Assembly (NCBI RefSeq): GCF_009363435.1
Contig: NZ_CP045354.1
Coordinates: 1,578,501-1,642,500 of the forward strand
Origin: Labrenzia sp. THAF82
GTDB lineage: Bacteria; Pseudomonadota; Alphaproteobacteria; Rhizobiales; Stappiaceae
DNA: 64,000 bases
Reading direction: 5' to 3'
Both the position numbers and the translations under genes were made by a program. This document shows, piece after piece, positions 53,150 through 63,200 of the stretch. Each line of letters begins with the position of its first letter. Within the stretch, counting starts at the first letter, position 1. The notes under the pieces were generated by a model, which did not search any database, was not told the DNA's origin, and saw only the letters and a program-made list of their open reading frames with translations.

Positions 53150-53976
53150 CCGCAGTTCCCTTGAATGACGTACTGGCAGGTGCTGCCCGTGGCGGGTATG
53201 CGCTTGCAGGATTGGTCGTGCTCGGCTGGGAAGACGCCGTTGCCTTTGTGGAAGCCGCTGAGGAAACAGGCTTGCCCGTGATCCTGCAGGCCGGACCCGG
53301 ATGCCGCGCACATACACCTGTGCCCGTGATCGGCAAGATGCTGCGCCATCTGGCGGATCAGGCGAGCGTTCCGGTGGTCTGTCATCTGGACCACGGTTAC
53401 AGCGTTGAAGAGTGTTTGCAGGGGATCGATCACGGGTTCACTTCGCTGATGTTCGACGGATCGAAGCGTCCGATATCTGAGAATATCGACCTGACTGCGA
53501 GACTGGTTGAAACCGCCCATAAAGCCGATGTCTCCGTGGAAGGCGAAGTCGGTTATGTCGGCTATGCCGAAGGGGCGTCATCCGCCTTTACTGATCCGAC
53601 TGAGGTCGCACGCTTCGACAAGGAAAGCGGGGCAGATGCAATCGCCGTGTCGGTTGGCAATGTTCATTTGCAGACGGAGGCGACAGACGGCATCGACTTT
53701 GAGGCACTTGCCGCTGTTGAGCACGTGACGACGAAGCCGCTCGTTTTGCATGGCGGCAGCGGCATTCCGCAGGATGTTCGCATTCGCCTTGCGCGCGAGA
53801 CGCGGGTTTGCAAGTTCAATTTCGGAACCGAGTTGCGGCAAACATTCGGCCGCTCACTCCGTCAGGCGCTGGCTGACGATCCGAATGTTTTTGATCGCAA
53901 TGAAATCCTGCGCTCGGTCATGCCGGCCATGCGGGAGACGACCAAAAAGGTTCTCAGGACGGTCGGCCCGTCCTGA
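53146..53976 (+). CDS. iolJ: Class II aldolase of inositol catabolism (IolJ-like)
   Basis: 276 residues. Class II fructose-bisphosphate-aldolase features: the zinc His in VCHLDHGYSVEECLQGIDHGFTSLMFDGS, VEGEVGYVG, SVGNVHL, LHGGSGIP and FNFGTELRQ. In the operon the expected role is cleavage of 2-deoxy-5-keto-gluconate 6-phosphate to dihydroxyacetone phosphate and malonate semialdehyde. The iolA dehydrogenase for the latter is not in this window. The DctQ-like terminal hairpin (53953-53977, stem CTCAGGACGG) overlaps its stop codon. Confidence 0.88.
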   Translation: MTAVPLNDVLAGAARGGYALAGLVVLGWEDAVAFVEAAEETGLPVILQAGPGCRAHTPVPVIGKMLRHLADQASVPVVCHLDHGYSVEECLQGIDHGFTSLMFDGSKRPISENIDLTARLVETAHKADVSVEGEVGYVGYAEGASSAFTDPTEVARFDKESGADAIAVSVGNVHLQTEATDGIDFEALAAVEHVTTKPLVLHGGSGIPQDVRIRLARETRVCKFNFGTELRQTFGRSLRQALADDPNVFDRNEILRSVMPAMRETTKKVLRTVGPS

Positions 53977-53977
53977 G
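53953..53977 (+). terminator. Hairpin at end of iolDCBJ
   Basis: Perfect 10-bp stem CTCAGGACGG / CCGTCCTGAG with a five-base loop, overlapping the iolJ stop codon. No clear T-run follows, so it may be a weak or factor-dependent terminator. Confidence 0.5.
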
Positions 53978-53982
53978 CTGTC

Positions 53983-54210
53983 CTAGCGCAAAAAGAAAGC
54001 CTTCAAGCGAGATAAAAAGTCGGTCTTTTTCCGGCTTGGAGTGATACGGGTGGCGCTTGTCGGCGGCTCTTCTGCAAGCCGTGTCTGAGCCTCAGCTTTC
54101 CGTTCTGAAGACGGGATTCGGGTCTCAGGTGCCAATCCTCTTTTTACACCCTTTGCAAAGGCTTCTGCCGCTCCGTGCGAAACCGGGCCGCGGGGAGAAA
54201 AGAATGGCAT
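53983..54210 (-). CDS. Small hypothetical protein
   Basis: 75 residues from ATG 54210, with CAGGAGGG at a good distance upstream. A GTG six bases earlier is in frame. The product is basic and Ser/Pro/Arg-rich with a hydrophobic-basic C terminus (DFLSRLKAFFLR). No domain is recognised. It ends six bases from the iolJ stop on the opposite strand. The strong ribosome-binding site argues that it is a real gene, but coding evidence is otherwise thin. Confidence 0.5.
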   Translation of the reverse strand: MPFFSPRGPVSHGAAEAFAKGVKRGLAPETRIPSSERKAEAQTRLAEEPPTSATRITPSRKKTDFLSRLKAFFLR

Positions 54211-54322
54211 CGACACCCTCCTGAAAGCTTACAATCACGCATTCAATTTAGGGTTTAACAAGCTGAATTTCAATAACCAGAGCTTGCCGCGAGGTCTTTT
54301 TGATACCTCGCAGAATACGGCA

Positions 54323-56884
54323 TTATGACCGAGGTTTCAGGTTTTCAGGATCATAAAGCGGTTGGTAACCGACACCTGCCACTTCGACCGGATAGGTTTC
54401 CGAGAAGTATTCGACATTCAGCTTACGGCCGACCTGGCAGTAGTCCTGCGGCAGATAGGCCAGTGCAATGTTCTTGCCGATGGTCGGGCCGTAGGCAACT
54501 GATGTTGTATAGGAAATCCGCCCGAGACTATCGACCAGCGTCTTGCCTGTTTCAGGGTCCTGAACCGGCATGGCGCCAACCGGATAGCGCTTGACGCCCT
54601 TTCCATCGGTGTTGTCTGTCATGACCAGTGTGCACAGCATGGCCGGTTGTTTGTCGCGTGACCGGTACTCCAGATGCTTTGCCTTGCCGCGGAAGTCCGC
54701 CTCCTTCACCTTGGGTCGGGCAAGGTCGGCCTCATAGAGGTTGTATTGGGTCAGGAGATCGGCGTTCTGCAGGCGCAGGCTCTTCTCCATGCGGCGCGAG
54801 TTGGCATAGGTTTCAACGCCAACGGCCATAACGCCGATTGCTCTGAGCGCGTCCCACACAGCAAGACCGTCTTCATATTTCATATGAAGTTCCCAGCCCT
54901 GTTCGCCCACATAGGAAAGCCTGAGTGCTGACACTTCCTTTCCGGCGATTTCAAGCTTGCGGATGGCCGCGAAGGGGAAGTTCTCCGGATCGAGCGCCGC
55001 CGGATCTGAGACGACCTTCTTCAGGCTTTCCCGGGCGTTCGGACCCCAGATGCCGATGGTGGTATAGGCTTCGCTGACATCGGTTACGGTGACGTTGAAG
55101 CCCTTGTCTTCGGCGACGCGTTGAACGTAGCGCAGATCGCGCGGTCCGGCATCAGCGCCATCGACGATGCGGCAGCGGTCGTCCATCCGGAACACCGTCA
55201 GGTCGGCCCGTACATTGCCTTCGTCATCCAGGAAATGCGTGTAGATGCCTTTGCCGACCATGGTGTCGCCGCCAATCTTGGCAGCGCATAGCCATTCCAT
55301 CAGGGCAACATGGTCAGGGCCTTCAACGTCGAACATATAGAAATGCGACAGGTTGATGATGCCGCAATCTTCGCTCAGCGCCAGTTGCTCTGCATTGGAA
55401 ACACGCCAGAAGTGACGGTTGTCCCATTCATTTTCCCGAACGGGCACGCGGTTGCCGTATTTTTCCAGCAGGTGGTCGTTGGCGGCGTATCCATGCGCGC
55501 GTTCCCAGCCGCCAAGTTCCATGAAGTGACCGCCAAGTTCGACTTCGCGCTCATGGAAAGGGGAGCGCTTGACGCCGCGGCCGGAGGCGTAAGGCTCGCG
55601 TGGATGGATTGCGGGGAAATAGATCTTCTGGGCTGCCTCATAGCAGCGGCCTTCGATGAATTCCTCGGTCATCTGATGGGCGTAGAAGCGGGAATAGTCG
55701 ATGGAAGCGTGATCGATTTCAGTGCGTCCGTCGGTGATCCAGTCTGCAATCAACTTGCCATAGCCCGGGCCGTCCTTCACCCAGATGGCAACACAGTACC
55801 AGAGCCCGCGTACTTTCTGGCTTTCGCCGCAGGAGGGGCCACCGGCAGCGGAGACCTGCAACAAACCGTTGAAGGAATGGCTTTCATTATAACCGATCTC
55901 ACCCAGGATCGGCGTCAGCTCCATGGCGCGCTCCAGTGGCTCGATGACCTGTTCCATCTCAAGATCGCGCTGTGAGGGCGACAGACGAGCTTGATCCTTT
56001 TCAAGCAAGTCACGCGGATGACAGAGACGCGGTGCGTCGGTCTCGTAATAGCCCCATTCTATCTGCCCGCCTTCGGCAGTTTTCGGGTCGCCCGTGTCGC
56101 GCATATAGGCCGAGTTGCCCTGGTCACGCAAAAGAGGGTAACCGATATCCTTGCCGGTGCCTTCAAACTCGTTATAGGGGCCGAAGAAAGTCAGCGGGTG
56201 GTCGACGGGCATGACCGGCAGGTCCTCGCCGACCATCTCGGCGATCTGGCGACCCCAAAGACCGGCGCAAACAATCACGTGATCGGCGTGGATCGTGCCG
56301 CGATGGGTTTTGACGCCGGAAATGCGGCCATTCTCGACAATAAGCGATTGCGCTGGCGTGTTGGCGAAGACTTTCAGATTGCCGGATTTTTCGCACTGGT
56401 CGACCAACTTGCCGGCAACGGTCTGCGAGCGCGGAATGACCAGACCGGCATCCGGGTCCCACATGCCGCCCTGAACCATATCCTCTTCGATCAGCGGGAA
56501 TTTTTCCTTGATCTCTGCCGGAGTGACAAGGCTGACATTGGTGCCAAACGCCTTGCCGGATGTGACCTTGCGCTTGATTTCCTCCATCCAGGTGTCGTCA
56601 CCGGTGCGCGCCACCTCAAGACCGCCGACCCTCGCGTAGTGGCCCATCTTTTCAAAGAAATCGATGGAATACTGCGTGGTCCAGACCGACAGATAGTCGT
56701 GGCTTGTGGTGTAGCAGAAATCAGAGGCATGTGCGGTCGAGCCGATGTCGGTCGGAATGCCGGACTTGTCGATACCGACAACATTCGTCCAGCCACGCTC
56801 GATGAGGTGATGCGCCACCGACGCGCCGACAATGCCGCCCAGACCGACGATGACGATTTGTGCCTTGTCAGGAAAAGCTGACAT
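54323..56884 (-). CDS. FAD-dependent oxidoreductase fused to GcvT-type domain (dimethylglycine/sarcosine dehydrogenase family)
   Basis: 853 residues. N-terminal DAO-type FAD domain with IVIVGLGGIVGASVAHHLIERGW and GSTAHASDF, which keeps the GSTxHA motif whose His carries covalent FAD in dimethylglycine dehydrogenase. The second half (about 450-853) is a folate-binding GcvT domain, with VEGPDHVALMEWLCAAKI, YTHFLDDEGNVRADLTVFRM, LRLSYVGEQGWELHM and GVETYANSRRMEKSLRLQNAD. Such enzymes oxidatively demethylate N-methylated amines and pass the one-carbon unit to tetrahydrofolate. The substrate is not readable; the segment after GSTAHA differs from classical dimethylglycine enzymes. It stands alone without operon partners. 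Confidence 0.85.
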   Translation of the reverse strand: MSAFPDKAQIVIVGLGGIVGASVAHHLIERGWTNVVGIDKSGIPTDIGSTAHASDFCYTTSHDYLSVWTTQYSIDFFEKMGHYARVGGLEVARTGDDTWMEEIKRKVTSGKAFGTNVSLVTPAEIKEKFPLIEEDMVQGGMWDPDAGLVIPRSQTVAGKLVDQCEKSGNLKVFANTPAQSLIVENGRISGVKTHRGTIHADHVIVCAGLWGRQIAEMVGEDLPVMPVDHPLTFFGPYNEFEGTGKDIGYPLLRDQGNSAYMRDTGDPKTAEGGQIEWGYYETDAPRLCHPRDLLEKDQARLSPSQRDLEMEQVIEPLERAMELTPILGEIGYNESHSFNGLLQVSAAGGPSCGESQKVRGLWYCVAIWVKDGPGYGKLIADWITDGRTEIDHASIDYSRFYAHQMTEEFIEGRCYEAAQKIYFPAIHPREPYASGRGVKRSPFHEREVELGGHFMELGGWERAHGYAANDHLLEKYGNRVPVRENEWDNRHFWRVSNAEQLALSEDCGIINLSHFYMFDVEGPDHVALMEWLCAAKIGGDTMVGKGIYTHFLDDEGNVRADLTVFRMDDRCRIVDGADAGPRDLRYVQRVAEDKGFNVTVTDVSEAYTTIGIWGPNARESLKKVVSDPAALDPENFPFAAIRKLEIAGKEVSALRLSYVGEQGWELHMKYEDGLAVWDALRAIGVMAVGVETYANSRRMEKSLRLQNADLLTQYNLYEADLARPKVKEADFRGKAKHLEYRSRDKQPAMLCTLVMTDNTDGKGVKRYPVGAMPVQDPETGKTLVDSLGRISYTTSVAYGPTIGKNIALAYLPQDYCQVGRKLNVEYFSETYPVEVAGVGYQPLYDPENLKPRS

Positions 56885-57260
56885 GTCTCATTCCTCTTTG
56901 CTTCCCGCCGTCATGCCGCCATTGGATGCGTCGCACCGATTGCCCGCTTCTGCCTGGCGCATTCAAGCCATATCAAGGCCGGGTGGACCGTTCCCGGTCA
57001 ACCAACCTTTTTTCTCAAAACAGTTTTCCGATTTATCGCACTTCGGCTCGCGACAGATCCCGGAGCAAAATAGCTCAATTGCGTCATCTGGGTCGGTTTC
57101 GGGTGGTAGGGGTATTCAGGCTACTAGCTGAGCGTTAAGATTAGACACACAATCCATTGATGCTAATTTATTGCGATATCTATGTCTCGACTGACATGGT
57201 TGATCTGATGCCGGTCGACGTATTTCAAGTCCAAAGTCGGGTTAGTCTCAGTAGTCGTTT
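56885..57260. other. 376-base intergenic stretch between oxidoreductase and RTX genes
   Basis: Must contain the promoter of the minus-strand oxidoreductase gene... on its right side, and the 3' end of the RTX transcript, since both genes are on the minus strand. No coding frame with a plausible ribosome-binding site is seen. I find no clear hairpin with T-run. Confidence 0.5.
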
Positions 57261-60200
57261 TCACACGAACTGAAAGTCATCTTGATGCAATTCGGACACC
57301 AAAACATTGTTCAGGATGATACTGGCATTGGCGTCAACTTGAATTGTGGTGTCTACACCGTCATCGGTGGAGGCTGCTAACACTCCTGCCAGATCGGAAA
57401 ACAACGCAAATTCAAACTGAACCACATCGTCAGTTCCTGTGCCCGCCACGAAGTCGACTATGGTATCTATCCCGGTTTCACCGAACCGGAAGACAAAAGT
57501 ATCAAATCCAGCCCCGCCATTGAGTATGTCGGAACCACTGCCACCGTGAAAGTATTCGTCTGCTGCAGTACCATTCAAAGCTTCTGCGTTCGCAGTTCCA
57601 CGAAACCAGGAGTTTGACTGAATTTCGGATCTATTCCACGTGACTGCATCGGCAAACGAAATCTGTTCAATTCCGAAATGGCGACTGTCGTAGAATTGTT
57701 CGTCAAAGGTGATGGTGTCACCAGTCGCCAAAATTGTCAGAATTGCGTCGACTCCCGATCTGGTCATTTCAACATCAAATGAGTTGATATCCCAGAGCTG
57801 TAAAACATCGACAGAAGCTGTTGATCCATCTTCGTCGTCGATGAAATCGGATCCATCTCCCAGGAAATAATGGTAAATGTCGCTTCCACTATTGCCGAAC
57901 AGACTGTCGCTACCAAGTCCTCCAGAAATCTGATCTGCACTACCGGTGCCTTGCACCGTGTCATCCCCATCAGTGCCGCGAATCCATGATTTGCTTTGAA
58001 TATCCGCACGATCCCAGATCACATTATCGGCAAACACAACTTGGTCTATGCCGAAGTGGCGACTGTCGTAGAATTGTTCGTCGAAAGTGATGGTGTCGCC
58101 AGTCGGAAGAATTGTAAGAACAGCGTGTACACCAGAACGGCTTAGTTCAACATCGAATGAGTTAATATCTTTCAGTCTCAGTATATCGACGGCATCTGTT
58201 GATCCATCTTCATCATCAATGTAATCGGTGCCATCACCTAACGCATAGTGATAAGTGTCACCACCTTCGCGGCCGAACAAATTGTCATTGCCAAGTCCGC
58301 CTGCGATATGCTCGCCCGCACTTGTTCCATGCAATGAATCTGCCCCGCCAGTTCCTCGGTACCAAATGTTAGACTGAATATCAGCACGGTCCCAAACTAC
58401 TGAGTCTGCAAAAATGATACGATCTATACCGAAGTGACGGTTGTCATAAAACTGTTCGTCGAAAGTAATTGTTTCGCCATTGGCGAGTACTGTTAGTACT
58501 GCATCTACACCAGACCTGCTTAGTTCTACTTCGGTTGAATCGATGCCTTCCAAAACAAGTGTGTCAATTGACTGAGTCGACCCATCCTCATCATCAATAA
58601 AGTCTGACCCATCACCCAAGCCATAACGATAGGTGTCGCTCCCTTGTTTGCCGTAAAGGCTGTCGTCACCTAGTCCACCAATGAATGTGTCGGCTTCATT
58701 GGATCCTTGCAGAATGTCCGCGCCGTGAGTTCCCTGAATCGGATCAGGAGCTGCGTTTCCGTTCAAGTATGCCGGTGTCCAGATGGTGCCGTCATCGAAC
58801 ACGATTTCTTCAATTTGATCTTGGCCGCTTCCTCCAAGTGTATTGACAATCGTGATCCTGTCGCTGGTACCTTCAAAAGTTAGAATGGCTGAATCTGTGC
58901 TGCTTTCGACTGTTATCGTGACTTCGTCGGGGCTGTACCCGTGAATAAGGAGGCGATCTGTTGAGAGATAGCCATTGTCTTCGATCGTATCGACGCCATC
59001 GCCTCTGGTGAAGATATAGGTATCCGAACCTCCTTCACCCCTCAGCGTGTCGTTTCCAAGACCGCCAATAAGCGTGTCATTGCCACCATCGGCCTCGATT
59101 ACATCGTCGCCAAGACCACCGTCGATCACTTCACCTGTGCTACCGAAGCCATGGACAAAGTCATCACCGTCGGTTTGTACAGGAGTCAGAACACTCGCCC
59201 GCAAATCGTCCATGGTCCAAACCGTTCCATCGTCGAAGACGATCTGCTCGATTTCATCCTGATAGCTGCCATCAAGGGTATCGATCAAAGTGATTTGGTC
59301 ACTGGTCCCGACAAAGGTCAAAATGGCCGTGTCGGAGATGCCATCGCGAGAGACGATCACTTCTCCTGGTGTATAACCGTGCAGAACGAGCTTGTCTGTT
59401 GAACGATAGCCATTGTCGTCGATCGTATCGACGCCATCGCCTCTGGTGAAGACATAGGTATCCGAACCTCCTTCACCCCTCAGCGTGTCGTTTCCAAGAC
59501 CGCCAATAAGCGTGTCATTGCCACCGTCGGCTTCGATTACATCGTCGCCAAGACCACCGTCGATCACTTCATCTGTGCTACCGAAGCCATGGACAAAGTC
59601 ATCACCGTCGGTTTGTACAGGAGTCAGAACACTCGCCCGCAAATCGTCCATGGTCCAAACCGTTCCATCGTCGAAGACGATCTGCTCGATTTCATCCTGA
59701 TAACTGCCATCAAGGGTATCGATCAAAGTGATTTGGTCACTGGTCCCGACAAAGGTCAAAATGGCCGTGTCGGAGATGCCATCGCGAGAGACGATCACTT
59801 CTCCTGGTGTATAACCGTGCAGAACGAGCTTGTCTGTTGAACGATAGCCATTGTCGTCGATCGTATCGACGCCATCGCCTCTGGTGAAGACATAGGTGTC
59901 GCTGTCTGCATTGCCGTGCAGAGTGTCGTTGTCCAAACCGCCAATCAGAGTGTCGTTGCCGCCACCCCCGCTGAGCGTGTCGTCGCCTCTAAAGCCTTCA
60001 AGGGTGTCAGACCCACTGGTGCCCGTAACAGTATCATCTGTTGCCGGATCATCGAAGGAAGACAACGAAACAGTGATCGTATTGCTTGAGGTGAAGTCAC
60101 CGTCGCTGACGACATAGGAGATTACTATATCTCCCTCAAAGCCTTCATCGGGGAGGAGGCTCAGATTGCCTGAGGGCAATAGTTCGACTGTGCCATTTCC

Positions 60201-63200
60201 GTCAATCGTGGCAGAAATAATTGTGAGCACGCCATCATCAATGTCATTTGCAAGAATGTCGGCCGCCTGCAATTCAATGGCAGACGATCCGTCGTGGAGA
60301 AGATCGAATGTATCGGCTTCTGCCTGAGGTTTTGCATTAATGATTGCGGTCGTCTCGATGTCCGTTTGTGACCAAACGGTCCCATCCTGGAATTCGATCG
60401 CCTCGATGCCTTTTTCGGAGGAGGCAAGGAATTGTTCTGTCAGTGTGATTATCGATCCGTCAGACAGCAGTAGCAAAGCATCTTGAGCGCCCGCACCGGG
60501 TCGTACGATCTTGACGGATTGCAGCGTAATCCCAGCACCAAAGACCAGCCTGTCGGCAGAGCCCTGATTATAGCCTTCAGTGATCGTGTCCGAGCCATCG
60601 CCCAGACTGTAGTGGTAAACGTCACTACCTTTGCCGCCTTCTAGAAGGTCATCACCAAGGCCTCCAGTGATTATGTCTTCGCCTGAAGCGCCCTTTATGC
60701 TGTCATTCCCTGCACCAGCATCAATCACATCATCGACATTAAAGCCGTGAATGATGTCGTCACCAGATGTTTCTGCCTGTGCCAGAAGCTGCAGACGCAG
60801 GTCACTACGTGTCCAGATCGTGCCATCGGAAAACTCGATTTGCTCAACACCAGTGTCGAAATAGTCGTCCAGCTGGTCCTTCAAATGGACCGATCCACCA
60901 TCGACGAAACCTAGTATGACGTCATTCAGCTCACTTACACCGCGCGTCAGCGTGACCTCGCCAGCAACAATTCCATCTCCGAGAACCAGCTTGTCGGTGG
61001 CACCATTGTTGAAAAGCTCATGGATGATATCGTCGCCATCACCGAGATTGTAGACAAACGTGTCTGAGCCATCTCCGCCATTCAGAACGTCGTTGCCTAA
61101 TCCTCCGGTGAGGATGTCGTCCGCACCGCCGGCATCGACAGTGTCATTGCCAGCACCGGCATTGATAGTGTCGACAACACCGAAGCCATTGATGACATCG
61201 TCTCCATTTGTAGTCTCTTGTGCCAGGATCATCGAGCGCAGGTCGGCACGGGTCCAGATCGTGCCGTCGGCAAATTGAACCTCTTCGACACCGCTGTTAA
61301 AGAATTCGCCCAGCTGGTGCTTCAACAGAACCGAGCCGCCGTCGGTGAACGATAGTGTGACTTCGTTCAAATCACTCGTTCCGCGAACGAGAGTGACTTC
61401 TCCTGGAAGGATGCCTTGACCAAGAACCAGCCGATCGGCAGTGCCGTTGTTATAGGTCTCTATGATGGTGTCCGCGCCATCACCAAGATCGTAACGGTAG
61501 ACGTCGGAATCTTTGCCACCGTCGAGCGTATCATTGCCCAACCCGCCAGTGAGTATATCTTCACCGGAATAGCCAAAGACAGTGTCGTTTCCAGCGCCTG
61601 CGAAGAGATAGTCGTTTGAGTTGGTGTAGCCGTCGATCGTATCATCGCCATCTGTCCAGGCATTCTCCGCCAAGATTCGAGCAAGGTCTTCACTGGTCCA
61701 GATTGTACCATCTGCAAATTCTATCAGCTCAACACCGCTGTCGAACCAATCAACGGATTGGTGTTTGAGCGTTACCGAGCCTCCATCTATAAATGTGAGA
61801 ATAACCTCATTTAGAACCTGAGGGCTGCGCGAAACAGTCACCTCTGATGTCAGAATTCCGGCACCAAGAAGAAGCTTGTCGGAAGCACCGTTGTTTGTGG
61901 TTTCAGCGATAGTATCAGCGCCATCTCCCAACTCGTAGATATAAGTATCGGAATGCTTGCCACCGTTAAGGTTGTCGTCACCTAAACCTCCTCTGATCGT
62001 ATCAGAGCCATAACGACCGTAGACAGTGTCGTCTCCAGCGCCGGCATCAATGGTGTCATCGAGAGTAAAGCCGGAAATCAGATCATCACCGCTGGTCGAT
62101 ACACCTTGCAGATAGTGTGCGATGAGATCGTCTGTCTCCCAGACCGTGCCATCTTGGAAATGGAACTCTTCAACCACATTGAAATCGAACGGTGCCAAGC
62201 CTCTGTAGCCAACAACCGTGATGCTGTCGTTCGCATTTAGCGACAGTGTTAGATCAAGGTAGTGATCGTCAGTCCAGGAAATTGAGACGTCCGATGTCGA
62301 GATCCCCGCGCCAAAAACAATCTTGTCCGTGTTGTCTATAAAGATCGAAACCTGTTCATCGAAGATCCGGTCGTGGCCGTAGCCTATGCCGAAGTGGTAG
62401 GTGTCGCTGTATTCGCCGCCATAGTAGGTGTCGTTGCCCAATCCGCCGTCAAATACGTCTTCGGACGCGAACCCGTAAAGTGTGTCGTCTCCGTCTGTGC
62501 CTGCGATCAGCTGCTGTTGAATTTCACCGATTGAAATCGTTGACCCGTCTGCAAATTCGAAATGCTCGATATCGAAATAGCGGTGACCAAAATTGTTATA
62601 GAGGAACTGGCTTTGGATCGTCAGTTGGCTGCCGTCAGACAGAGTTGCGATCAGGTCATTTGAAGTCCCATTTCGCGACCAGGTGACGTCATTCGCAGTA
62701 ACACCCGCACCGAAAAGCAGCTTGTCATTTTCGTTGCTGAAGACCGAAAGAAACTTGTCGTAGACGACGTCTTGTCCATAGCCAAAGCCGAAGTGGTAGG
62801 TATCGTCTCCATCACCGCCATTCAAATAGTCGTTGCCGGCTCCGCCATCCAAGACATCATTCCGCCAGAAACCATTGATGGTGTCATCGCCGTTGGTCGA
62901 TTGTAGGAAGTGATTGTAGATGTACTCCTGATCCCAGACTGTTCCATCTTCAAACTCGAAAGTCTCGATGGCGAAATAGTGATTCCCCGCGATATTGTCG
63001 CCAAGGAATTGGCGCAGGATTTTGAACTGGCTGCCGTCTGACAGTTTCACGGTCAGATCGGCACTGTCGCCTTCACGTTCCAGCGTCACATCGCTCTCGG
63101 TGACGCCTTCTCCGAATTTCACTTTATCGATGGTTTCAAAATTTAGGTCGAGGCTGGTTCCCTCATCGAATACGTCTGAACCGTATCCGAAGCCAAAGAC

